Shown: in pieces, positions 25,033-34,446 of the stretch
Layout of the letters: the number at the start of each line of letters is the position of its first letter
Numbering within the stretch: position 1 is the stretch's first letter
Source: Rubellimicrobium roseum
GTDB taxonomy: Bacteria > Pseudomonadota > Alphaproteobacteria > Rhodobacterales > Rhodobacteraceae
Assembly: GCF_006152145.1 (NCBI RefSeq)
Contig: NZ_VDFV01000013.1
Span: forward strand, 1-64,000
Direction of reading: 5' to 3'
DNA length: 64,000 nt
Program-made: the position numbers and the translations under genes
Notes under the pieces: model-generated
Told to the model about the DNA's origin: nothing
What the model saw: the letters and a program-made list of their open reading frames with translations, nothing else
Databases searched by the model: none

Positions 25033-26967
25033 TCACATGTCCGAGCTGAAACTGTTGGAAAAGGTAGCACCAATAGCGCTTCCGAGCGACTGGGAATGCT
25101 CACTGTGCCGATGGCGATCCAGCCAGAGCGCAAGGTAAAGGAGGTTCCATTGATCGGCAACGACGGACTGGTCGTCGGCGAGAATACGGTCTATTACATC
25201 CCGGCAAACATAATTCGCCAGCAGTGGCCGTGCTTCGGCCAAGCGTTGGGTCCAATCCGGCCACGTCGCAAACATCGCCTTCGTGAGCGTGAAGCCCAAG
25301 TGCTCCTTTCCTTTTCGCCAGCGGACTTCGTCGGGGAGGCGCCCGGCCATCGCGCGCCGCTGGATCACCTTTGGCCACCCGTCTGACAAACGCTGGCTTG
25401 CAGGCAGGCGAAGGCAGAAGCCGATGAACCGACGGTCCAAGAACGGATCGCGGCATTCGACCCCATAGGCCGAGGCAACCCTGTCGTATCGCTCTCGCGC
25501 GGCTGTCAGGAATGCGCGCTGGATCGTATGGGCATGTGCGACAGAGTTCGAGTGGCGGCCCAAGAGGGTCTGCTCCCGGTCCCGTGCCAGACGCCCGACC
25601 AGATCGCTCCGGGCGGCAAACTCTGGCGAGATCAGCCGATGTTCCGGTAATCCTGAGAAGTACGTCTGCCAGGACCTGCGCAGGCGGCGGGCCCAGTCCG
25701 GCGTCGCCGCACGACGGACAGAGGCGGCAAAAGTTCGCCATGGCCGCGGTCCTCCGGGGTAGAACTCCCACTCGCCCTTGCTCTCGCGCCAAGCCTCGCG
25801 CCAGCGGAGCAATCTAACCAGCTCTTCGATCCGGTTTCCCGCGGACAGGACGACGTCGCCGGCGGCTCCGTCCAGCACCACTTTCACACCAGCGGCCTGG
25901 GCCGCCCCATAGATGCCGCGTAGGATATCTATGTGCCCGTCGAACGGTTCATCTATCTGATTGAGATCCCGTACCAAGTCCGTTGGCCACGTTTCGGGTT
26001 GAGACCAGTCGAGCACATAGCACTGGAGGTTCGACATCGTCATGGCCGCCCGGATGGCGCGGGTTTCCTTACAGGTGTCGGGGTCGGGCCCGACCAGGGA
26101 AAATGTCGGAAGAGGCCCTCGACCTTCCTCGGCCAACAAGCGAGTCGCGACGGCGACGATCGAGCCCGAGTCCATGCCTCCAGACAGCATGGACCCCACA
26201 GGACCGACCCCTCGTAAACGGCAGCGCACGGCTTCGGTGAAGATGTCGAGGAAAGCCTCGGCATAGCTTTCGTTGCTGGGAAGCCGGAGCTCGGGGCCCG
26301 GGGCGAGGGACCAATAGCGACGCACGGACAGGCCAGTCGAGCTCGCCGTCAGGCAATGGGCGGGAGGCAGCCGCTGCACATCCTTAAAGAAGGTGGAAGT
26401 GAAGCCTAGGCCTTCTAGACCGCTGTACAGGAAGTCGGCAATCCGGCCTTCATCTATCCGGTGAGGTACGTCGGGCGCAGCCAGCACTGCAACGACCTCG
26501 GACGCAAAGGCGAGGATGCGGCCGGGCACATGGGCATAGGCGAACGGCCGCAGGCCCATGTGATCCCGTGCAGCGAAGAGCTGACGGTTTCGAGGGTCCC
26601 ATATGGCGAACGCGAAGTCCCCGAGCAGGTGGTCGAGGCAGGCTTCGCCCCACGCGAGCCATGCTCGCAGGAGTAGCTCTCCGTCGCCGATTTTCGGATT
26701 TGAGATCCGTAGCGCTGCGATCAGCTCCTCCCGGTTGTCCAACCGGACGTCGGCCGTGATGGTGCAGCCCGTTGTGGAGTCAGTCAGAGGCATGACTTCA
26801 TGCAGCGCCTCGGGCGTTGTCGCGAGCAGGGCATGACCCAAGCTCACCGAACCTTCGACATGGGTGCGACTCGCCTCGGGCCCGCGCCGCCGTAGGCGGG
26901 CAATCATAGGATCGGCACTCTCTGCCGGGGCTCCATCAAGGCGGAATAGTCCGCAGATACCGCTCAT
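25033..26967 (-). CDS. Lasso cyclase C (asparagine-synthetase-like)
   Basis: A 644-residue class-II asparagine synthetase homologue. The N-terminal glutaminase-like domain starts MSGICGLFRLDG: the nucleophile position (Cys2 in AsnB) is Ser, with a Cys only at position 5, so glutamine hydrolysis is doubtful, as expected for lasso cyclases. The ATP-pyrophosphatase domain holds the PP-loop SMLSGGMDSGSIVAVA at about 259-274 and later VVLDGAAGDVVLSAGN and ECRDPFLDRRFIGFCLRLP. It adenylates the acidic side chain of the core and closes the macrolactam. It overlaps the exporter gene by ATGA upstream. Length is in the usual 600-650 range. Confidence 0.93.
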   Translation of the reverse strand: MSGICGLFRLDGAPAESADPMIARLRRRGPEASRTHVEGSVSLGHALLATTPEALHEVMPLTDSTTGCTITADVRLDNREELIAALRISNPKIGDGELLLRAWLAWGEACLDHLLGDFAFAIWDPRNRQLFAARDHMGLRPFAYAHVPGRILAFASEVVAVLAAPDVPHRIDEGRIADFLYSGLEGLGFTSTFFKDVQRLPPAHCLTASSTGLSVRRYWSLAPGPELRLPSNESYAEAFLDIFTEAVRCRLRGVGPVGSMLSGGMDSGSIVAVATRLLAEEGRGPLPTFSLVGPDPDTCKETRAIRAAMTMSNLQCYVLDWSQPETWPTDLVRDLNQIDEPFDGHIDILRGIYGAAQAAGVKVVLDGAAGDVVLSAGNRIEELVRLLRWREAWRESKGEWEFYPGGPRPWRTFAASVRRAATPDWARRLRRSWQTYFSGLPEHRLISPEFAARSDLVGRLARDREQTLLGRHSNSVAHAHTIQRAFLTAARERYDRVASAYGVECRDPFLDRRFIGFCLRLPASQRLSDGWPKVIQRRAMAGRLPDEVRWRKGKEHLGFTLTKAMFATWPDWTQRLAEARPLLANYVCRDVIDRILADDQSVVADQWNLLYLALWLDRHRHSEHSQSLGSAIGATFSNSFSSDM

Positions 26968-28616
26968 GCTGCGGTTCTCGGAGCCACGACTTGGCCCCTC
27001 TCGAGCACAACGATCCGATCCGCCAAGGCTAGCGTGGCGGGCCGATGCGTGATCAGAATGACCGTACGATCTCGAAAGGCTGCGGCAGCCGCAGCGACAA
27101 AGGCCGTCTCGCCATTAAGGTCGTACATCGAAGTGGCTTCGTCTAGGATTAAGATGGCCGGATCCTTGAGAATCGCGCGAGCCAGAACGATGCGCTGGCC
27201 CTGTCCCCCGGAAAGACGGACGCCATGCTCGCCGATCTCAGTGTCATATCCATGGGGCAGGTCGCCGATAAAATCGTGGGCCTGAGCCAATCGGGCCGCT
27301 CTCTCGATTTCGGTGTCCGTTGCACCTGCCCGACCGAAGGCAATATTCTCGCGGATGGAGCCGTCGAAGAGTAAGGGTCGCTGCGGGACCCAAGCGATCT
27401 GGCGACGGAGATCCTGCAATGCCACGGTGCGGATGTCGACTCCGTCTAGCCGAATGGTCCCACACTCGGGAACCTCAAGCCGGAGGAGAAGGGATACGAG
27501 CGTGCTCTTTCCCGCGCCATTCGGCCCGGTCAGCGCCAGCGTCTCGCCGGGCCGTAGCGACAGCGAAAGCCCACGCAAAACCGGGTCTCGGCCAGGATAG
27601 CAGAAGGTCACGTTTTCGAATGTGATTTGGCCCCGCATCCGGCCCAGCGGATGTGGCGTGGCTGGATCAGACTCGGTTGCTGTGTCCAGAATGGCCCCAA
27701 GGCGGCTCAGAGTGCCCTTAGCCGACTGGACCTGACCGTAAACATGGGAGAGTTCCGCCACAGGACGGGTCAGGAGCGCGGCGTAAAGGAAGAAGCTAAC
27801 CATTGCGGACGGGGAGATCTCGCCGGACTGCAAGCTCCCTCCGCCTGATGCCAACAGGGCCACAGCGCCGATCCCCGCGAGGAGGCTCGTCACAGGACCG
27901 AGTATGGCATAGATGTCGGTCTCTTTGATGAGCAGATTACGCGAAACCGTGACACGTTCCGCGAAGCGGCGGGCGGTTTCGCTTTCCCGCGTGAAGGATT
28001 TGATCGCCGATAGCATCGCGAGATCCTCGGACGCGGCCGCAACGATCGCCGCCTCGGCTTTTTGATGCTCCTGGGCGATGCGGCGCAGGTGCCTGCCGAG
28101 CATCTTGAGCCCAAGATAGAACACAGGCACTAGGATGGGGACCGCCACAGCCAGCGCAGCATCGATGCGGGACATGAGAACAACAGCGCCTATCGCCGTT
28201 AGTAGCTGGGCAGGCAACGCGGCCAACGTGACCGCAAGGAAGTCGCCGAGTCGGCTAATCTCGTAAGTCGAGAGCGCAAGAAGATCGCCTTGGCTATGCC
28301 GCTGGTGAAATGACAAAGGCAAACACTGGAGGTGATCGTGCACCTTTGTGCGCAAATGGGCGAGCACTCGTGCGGAGGTGCGGCCGGAGATGATGCCCGA
28401 AGTCGTACGCAGCAAGGCCAATAGAGTCAGGACAAGAAGTAGGCAGGCCACCGGACCTAGGAACGACCCTGTCGCGGTCAGGACCTCTCCGGCCATCCAG
28501 CCCCCCAGCGCCGGCACGAGAAGTACGGCCGCCGCCTCGAGCAGCGTAAGCAGCACCATGAGCGCTAGAGCAGTGCGGTGTGGGTGCGCGAGATCAAGCA
28601 GTCGGGCGAAGGTCAC
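26964..28616 (-). CDS. Lasso peptide ABC exporter D
   Basis: A 550-residue fused membrane/ATPase half-transporter. Six hydrophobic helices occupy about 1-290; the ATPase has Walker A GPNGAGKST (about 363-371), Q-loop WVPQRPLLFDGS, signature LSGGQGQRIVLARAIL, Walker B ILILDEATSMYD and H-loop LITHRPATL. No N-terminal C39 peptidase domain is present, consistent with leader removal by the separate B2 protein. In lasso clusters this transporter exports the mature peptide and can give self-immunity. Starts at a GTG overlapping the preceding gene (GTGA) and ends overlapping the cyclase start (ATGA). Confidence 0.92.
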   Translation of the reverse strand: MTFARLLDLAHPHRTALALMVLLTLLEAAAVLLVPALGGWMAGEVLTATGSFLGPVACLLLVLTLLALLRTTSGIISGRTSARVLAHLRTKVHDHLQCLPLSFHQRHSQGDLLALSTYEISRLGDFLAVTLAALPAQLLTAIGAVVLMSRIDAALAVAVPILVPVFYLGLKMLGRHLRRIAQEHQKAEAAIVAAASEDLAMLSAIKSFTRESETARRFAERVTVSRNLLIKETDIYAILGPVTSLLAGIGAVALLASGGGSLQSGEISPSAMVSFFLYAALLTRPVAELSHVYGQVQSAKGTLSRLGAILDTATESDPATPHPLGRMRGQITFENVTFCYPGRDPVLRGLSLSLRPGETLALTGPNGAGKSTLVSLLLRLEVPECGTIRLDGVDIRTVALQDLRRQIAWVPQRPLLFDGSIRENIAFGRAGATDTEIERAARLAQAHDFIGDLPHGYDTEIGEHGVRLSGGQGQRIVLARAILKDPAILILDEATSMYDLNGETAFVAAAAAAFRDRTVILITHRPATLALADRIVVLERGQVVAPRTAA

Positions 28617-29755
28617 TGTCCTACTCCGCGCGGGCGTGGCTTCACGAAATTTAGAATGCGGCGGAGGTGCAGGAGCAGCAGAGGCCGATCCGCCATGTCG
28701 GGATACTTGGCTCGTATAAATGCCTCCGAAGGGAACGCTCGACCCGCTAGGAAGGCAGCTTTAGCCTTCGATCCTTGGATCGCACGAAGATCCCGCCAAG
28801 CTCGACCAGTCTGCCGACTGCTGAGCAGGTAACGAGATGACTTAGTTTTGAGATTCATTCTCTCAAGGCGAGAGATTACATCGCAAGGCAGGGGCGTTCC
28901 GAGCCGGTCCGCCGCCATCTGGAGGCCGTGTAGAGCTACTTCAGCCAAGTCGCTTTGGCGCACGGCGACTTCGAATGCAGCCCATTCAGTTTCATCTAGC
29001 GCGCGGCTCAGAAGATCGATGTCGTACAGCCAGATCAGTCGATCGCCGCCATAGTAGATACTTCCATCGACGAAGTAAGGATTTACGATATGCTGTGCGC
29101 GATGGGCGCAGGCGAAGAGCAAGGCGCTGTCCCTGGCGAGCCCATAAGCGACAGGAGCAAGGCGGGGGAGGGCGCGTGCACGCGTCCAAATTTCCGTAAA
29201 CGGGAAAAGGTCCGCGAGGGCCGGTGCGTTAAGTGTCTGCCAATGCAGGTCGACCTCATGCATGAGACCATCGGCCGTACGATGCGTCCACGCCTCTTGA
29301 AGCCGAACATTCTCGTCCGCGGTGGGATCGTCGTAGAAGTGCGAGAACCCTTGGTCGGACAACACCGCTCGTGCGGCAGGTAGATCTTTGGGCTCAATGA
29401 GAATGTCACTATCTCCTCGCGAGCGCGCCGCAGGAGAGTCATATAGATCATAGGCAAGTGCTGATCCCTTCAGAACCAAGACCCTGATACCTGCTGCTGC
29501 CATCGCCTGGAGCAAACTGGACAGAACGATCTGGTGTCGCATTTCCCACATGGCTTGGGCCATGGCCGCTCGGCGGAGTGGATCTGCCGCTTCGGTTGGC
29601 CAGTTACCCAAGCGACTTGCGAGACAGCCTGCTATGCCGTGGTAGAGGGCCCGCCGTACAACGAGATCGGCTTTGATTTGGGAAGGCCAAAGCACTGGAC
29701 CAGAAAGCGCCTTTGCAAGAAAGGAGTCCACGAATTCATCAGTGTCCGCAATCAC
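28613..29755 (-). CDS. Nucleotidyltransferase-fold protein of the lasso cluster
   Basis: A 380-residue protein of the NTP_transf_5 type. The pol-beta-like signature is VLVLKGSALAYDLYDSPAARSRGDSDILIEP (about 92-122) with GDSD as the metal-binding acidic pair, followed by EVDLHWQTLN, a second typical acid block. Homologues accompany the kinase in paeninodin-like lasso clusters, where their chemistry is not established as far as I know; modification of the phosphorylated peptide is one possibility. First gene of the lasso operon; GTG start with AAAGG 8 nt upstream and a TATAAG box slightly further up (about 29772). Confidence 0.85.
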   Translation of the reverse strand: MIADTDEFVDSFLAKALSGPVLWPSQIKADLVVRRALYHGIAGCLASRLGNWPTEAADPLRRAAMAQAMWEMRHQIVLSSLLQAMAAAGIRVLVLKGSALAYDLYDSPAARSRGDSDILIEPKDLPAARAVLSDQGFSHFYDDPTADENVRLQEAWTHRTADGLMHEVDLHWQTLNAPALADLFPFTEIWTRARALPRLAPVAYGLARDSALLFACAHRAQHIVNPYFVDGSIYYGGDRLIWLYDIDLLSRALDETEWAAFEVAVRQSDLAEVALHGLQMAADRLGTPLPCDVISRLERMNLKTKSSRYLLSSRQTGRAWRDLRAIQGSKAKAAFLAGRAFPSEAFIRAKYPDMADRPLLLLHLRRILNFVKPRPRGVGQ

Positions 29756-30616
29756 TGCTTCTACCTTTGTCTTATAGTGCTTGGAGCCTTTCGGCTGCTT
29801 AACTCGGCCGTCTAAAGGGCGTGAAACCCATGTTGAGCTTTCCGCCTGCCTCTACTGGTTTGGCTTGGTGCCACACGGCACGTTCAATAGACTGTGGTTC
29901 AATCCTGCCATGGGGAAGTACGACCTCAGCGACGGCTTTAGACGCACCAATCTTCAATAGGCGCAATCTCCACCGGAGCCTGTCGGCCAGCGCAGCCCTG
30001 CCATGAACTCAGCTCGCTTGTCTACCAGACCGTAAGGCTGCGGCGCTTCGTCGCAGCAGTGGGAGGCAGTAAAAGGCTTTGAGTAGCTCCGCATGCCCAT
30101 GCACGACGGGGAGCATCTTTGGAGCGCTCTCAACTGCAAGGCTTCGACGGGCAGTTGCGCTGCCTTGAGACATTCGTATGTCGCGAACGGCTCGTGTCCT
30201 GAAGCAGCGACTCTCGTCCTATCCCGGTCGGGCGGCAGGCCGCTCCTGATGGTCAGGCTTTGTCGCCCGACTGCGTAAGCTGCTCCCTGTTCAGCAGATC
30301 AGATGCTGAGGTGGTGAAAATGCGCGCCCTGAAACCGTGGGCTGAACCGGAGAATATTCTTTAAACTCTTGACAAAACTCGCGCTGCTCGGTCAGTGCCG
30401 CGCAAGCGGGCTTCAGCTGGACAATGTGTCGATTCACTTCCGTAAGGGTGCGTCGAGCTTCCAGGCCCCATTACCGTTCAGGTTGAGTGAACGGCTGGTC
30501 GCATGGGGCATCCACAATTTCGATAGCGTCAACAGTCGCCCAAGTTTTGACACTTATCCATGTGCATGGGGTCTCCTCAGACTCCCCCGAGACCGAGAAT
30601 CAGAGACAACATCGTG
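29756..30616. other. 860-bp intergenic region between lasso and wzc genes
   Basis: Divergent promoter region of the lasso operon (left) and the Wzc-type gene (right). Short open frames exist on both strands, but none gives recognisable protein similarity. TTGACA-like hexamers occur at about 30369 and 30549, without a convincing -10 partner. No RNA gene was recognised. Confidence 0.4.
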
Positions 30617-32779
30617 ATGCAGAAGCCGGTAAGTCCGTTAGACGCCCAGCCAGCCGTCGGCAGACGGGAGGACGAGGACGAGATTGATCTTCTCGGACTT
30701 GCTCGGACTCTTTGGCGCGGAAAGCATTGGATCGCGCTCTGTGCGACGCTGGCCCTGTCCTACGGATGGTACAAGGCCAACGTCGCCTCGACCGCGCTCT
30801 TCACGGCGACGGCGGAGATGGCGCTGGAGGTGGACAGCGCGCCTGTCCTGGACATCAACGCTGTTGTCTCGGGGTTCTCTGGCGACGAAGCCAGCATCAA
30901 CACTGAAATGGCGATTGTGCGCTCGGGAGATCTGATCGGGCGGCTCGTGGATGAGTTGCACCTTGAGCAGGACCCCGAGTTCAACGCCTATTTGCCCGAC
31001 CCAGATTACTCGCCTGGGCTCATCACGCGGCTGCGGGGAACGATATCGGAGGCGTTGCGGGGTAGTGAGCAGGACGAGGGGGCTGAGTCTCTGCCGTCTC
31101 CTCAGGAGCAGCGACAAGAGCTTATCGATGCTGTCCGGGGCGCGTTCGAGACCGAAAGCAGCTGGGACACCTACGTGTTCTCGATCTCGGCCACCACGAC
31201 AGATCCCGTAAAATCGCAACTCCTGGCCAACACTCTGGCCGAGCTTTACCGCGACGATCAGATCCGCCTCAAAGTTCAGGCCACCGAGCGTGCCGCCACA
31301 TGGTTGTCCGGCCGCGTGGGGGAACTGCGGGCGGAGCTCGACGAGCGGCAGAATGAGATCTCGGACCTTCGCGCCCGCAGCGCTCTCGTGAGTGCCGAAA
31401 GCCTACAAGCCCTGAATGCCCAGGCGATCGAGCTGCGCACCACGTTGCAGCAGGTCCAGGGCCAGCTCGTTCAGATCGACGAGCGAGCTGCTGAGTTGCG
31501 GGCTGCCGCGTCAGGCGACACAGAGGCCAAGCTAGCCGCCGCCGACGACGGCCAGCTTGAGGCTGCTGCAGCCGAACTGGCCGCGTCCGAGCCGGGCGCC
31601 CAGATTCGCTTCGACCGTCGCTACTCGCAACTGCTCTTACAGACTGAGGCGGAACGTGAACGGGCGCAGAAGCAGATCGAAGAGCTGCAGCGCACCGTGG
31701 AGGACCTTTCGGGCCAGTTCGAAGGGCAATCGGCTGATTTCCAGGCGCTTCAGCAACTCGAGCAGGAAGCCGAGGCGACTCAGGTTCTCTATGAGACGTT
31801 CCTGAACCGTCTCAAGGAAACGACGGTCCAAGAAAGCATCCATGAGTCCGATAGCCGGATCCTGACCGAAGCCAGGGTAGGTGAGCAGGTGGCCCCTCGC
31901 TCGTCCCGCATCATGGCCATGGCGCTCCTGCTTGGTCTCCTGCTCGGTGCGGGCATCGTGCTCTTGCGCGAGTTCCTCCAGAACACGATCCGAACCGCCG
32001 AAGATCTGGAGCAGCACACGGGACGGACAGTTCTTGGCCAGTTCCCGCGTATACCGGCGCGGAGCCGCCCCGACACGATCGAATACCTGCTCAACAAACC
32101 GACCTCGGCTGCAGCTGAGGCGATCCGGAACCTGCGTACCTCGCTTCTGCTCTCAAATGTGGACCGCCCGCCGCAGGTTATCATGGCGACGTCCTCCGTG
32201 CCGAACGAGGGCAAGACCACTCTGACAATTGCTCTGGCGCAGAACCTGGCCGGGCTCAACAAGCGGGTCTTGCTCATAGAAGGAGACATCCGGCGGCGGA
32301 CGTTCCAAGCTTACTTCTCCCAAGCGAAAGGGCAGCATGGACTCCTGTCCGTCATCGCGGGGCGGAGTGCGCTGAGTGAGGCTGTCGTCCGGCCGGACAA
32401 TCTAGGGATCGACGTGCTCCTGGGCGAAGAGCGATCTGCTATCAACGCAGCGGACCTTTTCTCGTCCGAGAGTTTCAAGCGGCTGATCGAGATGGCCCGC
32501 GCCCAATATGACTATATCGTCATTGACACGCCTCCGGTCCTTGTCGTGCCGGATGCGCGGGTCATTGCCCAGCAGACGGACGCCGTCATCTACGTCGTCC
32601 ATTGGGACCATACGACGAAGTCTCAGGTCGAGGAGGGGCTGCGGCAGTTCCGCTCTGTGAACCTACCTGTTACAGGGCTGGTGCTGTCGCGTGTCGATCC
32701 GAAGGGAATGAAGCGCTACGGCTATGGGGGCCGATACGGCGCTTACTCCCGCTATGGTCGCAGCTATTACGACAACTGA
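30617..32779 (+). CDS. wzc: Wzc-type polysaccharide co-polymerase / tyrosine autokinase
   Basis: A 720-residue protein. The N-terminal Wzz domain begins DEIDLLGLARTLWRGKHWIALCATLALSYGW (first membrane helix about 33-53); long coiled coils (about 220-400) and a second helix (IMAMALLLGLLLGAGIVLLREF, about 432-453) follow. The C-terminal BY-kinase has Walker A TSSVPNEGKTTLT (about 525), Walker A' VLLIEGDIRRR and Walker B YDYIVIDTPPVLVVPD, and ends in a Tyr-rich tail (YGYGGRYGAYSRYGRSYYDN) that is the autophosphorylation site. It controls chain length and export of the polysaccharide with Wza. The start at 30617 is chosen at the domain boundary. No Wzb phosphatase gene is seen nearby. Confidence 0.94.
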   Translation: MQKPVSPLDAQPAVGRREDEDEIDLLGLARTLWRGKHWIALCATLALSYGWYKANVASTALFTATAEMALEVDSAPVLDINAVVSGFSGDEASINTEMAIVRSGDLIGRLVDELHLEQDPEFNAYLPDPDYSPGLITRLRGTISEALRGSEQDEGAESLPSPQEQRQELIDAVRGAFETESSWDTYVFSISATTTDPVKSQLLANTLAELYRDDQIRLKVQATERAATWLSGRVGELRAELDERQNEISDLRARSALVSAESLQALNAQAIELRTTLQQVQGQLVQIDERAAELRAAASGDTEAKLAAADDGQLEAAAAELAASEPGAQIRFDRRYSQLLLQTEAERERAQKQIEELQRTVEDLSGQFEGQSADFQALQQLEQEAEATQVLYETFLNRLKETTVQESIHESDSRILTEARVGEQVAPRSSRIMAMALLLGLLLGAGIVLLREFLQNTIRTAEDLEQHTGRTVLGQFPRIPARSRPDTIEYLLNKPTSAAAEAIRNLRTSLLLSNVDRPPQVIMATSSVPNEGKTTLTIALAQNLAGLNKRVLLIEGDIRRRTFQAYFSQAKGQHGLLSVIAGRSALSEAVVRPDNLGIDVLLGEERSAINAADLFSSESFKRLIEMARAQYDYIVIDTPPVLVVPDARVIAQQTDAVIYVVHWDHTTKSQVEEGLRQFRSVNLPVTGLVLSRVDPKGMKRYGYGGRYGAYSRYGRSYYDN

Positions 32780-32801
32780 GCAGGTATCCGAACCTGTTGG
32801 A

Positions 32802-32827
32802 CCGGCGGCGATACAATTCGCCGCCGG
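32802..32827. terminator. Bidirectional terminator hairpin between wzc and wza
   Basis: CCGGCGGCGA-TACAAT-TCGCCGCCGG forms a perfect 10-bp stem with a 6-nt loop exactly between the convergent wzc (ends 32779) and wza (ends 32839). No T-run follows on either side, so its strength is uncertain. Confidence 0.65.
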
Positions 32828-32838
32828 GACTCAGGAGG

Positions 32839-34200
32839 TCAATCTACGGCTGACGAAGCGGTATTGATCACGGTCGGAAAAAACTGCTGGAATGCCCGGT
32901 TCCAGCGAGTGATGGGCTGCTCCTCGATGAACACGATGTCGTCGGGGCGCATCTCGAACCGGGTGGCGAGTGTCAGGTTCGCCGCATTCCGCACGTCGAG
33001 ATGCCAGGCCGTTACCGGCTCGCCCGTCGAGCCGTCATTGGCGCGCAGGACGTAGATCTGCGACGGGTTGCCGGTCTCCGTCTCGAAGCCGCCATCCTCA
33101 AAAAGGGCGTCCGCAAGCGAAGCCGGCTGTCCATAGGGCAGCGCGAAGCGGCGCTGCCGGGCCACCTCACCGGTTAGGTAGACGTAGTCGCGCGGCTCGG
33201 CGCCCAGCTCGGCGCGCGCAGCAAAGAGCGCCCGCTCATCAGCGAGAGCGTCGCGCCGGATGGCAATCTCGGCGCGTAGCTCCTCGAGGGCAGCGGTCCG
33301 CTCGGCCCGGCGCAGGTTCGCAGCATTAAGCTGCTGCGAGTAGTAGCCCAGCGCCCGGTCGAGATCGTAGCTCGTGTCCACGAAGACCGAGTCGCCCGGC
33401 AGGAGCTGCACGTCGCGCAGCTCGGCCCGTTCGGTGTAGTCGTCGAGCGGGATCTGGTAGAGCGTGCCGTCCCGGTAGATGCGGATGGAGGCGAACTCGG
33501 GCGTGTCGACGGCGAGCCCTCCGGCCTCAGCCAGGACCTCGTCGAGGCGGGGCACCCGCAGCCCGACCGGCAGGTTGCCGGGTTGGCCGACTTCGCCGCC
33601 TACGCTGATGGACCGGGCGTTGAACCCGGCGATCTCCAGGCTGAAATCGGGGTCGATGCCGGAATCGAGAAACCGCTCGAAGACCCGCTGCTCAGCTTCC
33701 TCGATAGTGAGGCCGCCGACCTGCACGGTGCCCACCTCGGGCACGGCGATGGTGCCGTCGTCGCGCACGGTGTAGGTCTGGCGGACCTCGCTGCCCGAGA
33801 CTGTGCCGGTCACGGTGGCATCGGGGGCGGTCGCGGCCGAGCGGGTGGCGAGCTGCACCACGTCGCTCACGCCGATGCGGTAGGGCTCGGGCGTGGCGGG
33901 CGGCGGCGGGCGCAGGTCGAGCGCGACGGGAGCGAACTCGGGCACCTCGGGAGGGGCGGGCAGCGCCCCGGCGCCGCGCAGGCTGCCACCGCCGGCCGCT
34001 TGGGTGAAGGCGGGGGGAAGCGCGCGCGGAACATAAGTTGCGGCGTTGGCCACCGACAGCGTGTCGCGGGTGATCTCGACGACCTGGACGCCGTCGTTCG
34101 GGTCCTCGCGCACGAGCGGGCTGACATAGGACACGCCGCATCCGCCAAGGCTCATGGCGGAGGCGAGAAGGATCGAACGGAACGTGGGAACTCTGCGCAT
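32839..34200 (-). CDS. wza: Wza-type outer-membrane polysaccharide export lipoprotein
   Basis: A 453-residue protein with a lipoprotein signal (SILLASAMSLGGCG, Cys about 21). A polysaccharide export domain follows at about 105-185 (YRIGVSDVVQL...YTVRDDGTIAVPEVGTVQVGGLTIEEAEQRVFERF), then SLBB-type repeats (ISVGGEVGQPGNLPVGLRVPRLDEVLAEAGGL and VYLTGEVARQRRFALPYGQPASLADALFEDGGF). These make the periplasmic ring and outer-membrane channel in Wza-like proteins. Convergent with wzc across a hairpin, unusual because the two are often co-directional. A Pro-rich linker (LDLRPPPPATPEP) precedes the export domain. Confidence 0.92.
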   Translation of the reverse strand: MRRVPTFRSILLASAMSLGGCGVSYVSPLVREDPNDGVQVVEITRDTLSVANAATYVPRALPPAFTQAAGGGSLRGAGALPAPPEVPEFAPVALDLRPPPPATPEPYRIGVSDVVQLATRSAATAPDATVTGTVSGSEVRQTYTVRDDGTIAVPEVGTVQVGGLTIEEAEQRVFERFLDSGIDPDFSLEIAGFNARSISVGGEVGQPGNLPVGLRVPRLDEVLAEAGGLAVDTPEFASIRIYRDGTLYQIPLDDYTERAELRDVQLLPGDSVFVDTSYDLDRALGYYSQQLNAANLRRAERTAALEELRAEIAIRRDALADERALFAARAELGAEPRDYVYLTGEVARQRRFALPYGQPASLADALFEDGGFETETGNPSQIYVLRANDGSTGEPVTAWHLDVRNAANLTLATRFEMRPDDIVFIEEQPITRWNRAFQQFFPTVINTASSAVD

Positions 34201-34446
34201 CCTTGTCCTCTATGCTCGGGGCCTTGCAGAGCGCAAGGGGACACGCAGGCGCGCCGGACCTATGGCCGGGCTCGCTCATGTGCCGCCTGATGCGACCGGC
34301 TGTCCCCCGTCGTCGTGGACCGGACGCAAGGGCCGGCCGGGCAGAGGAAAGCACGGAACGCGGCCGACAGGCCAGTCAGACGGGGCGCACGACTCCGGCA
34401 TGGGCGCGTGCGGTGTTGCAGCTTTGCCGGAGGAGCTCGGGCTCTC

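Noticed and set aside
25028-25160. Longer start of the kinase at ATG 25160
   Set aside because: It would overlap the cyclase gene by 128 bp; the GTG at 25028 follows the cyclase stop and keeps the domain intact.
29756-30616. Small genes in the gap before wzc
   Set aside because: Open frames of about 60-80 codons on both strands show no similarity, ribosome binding site or codon pattern to support them.
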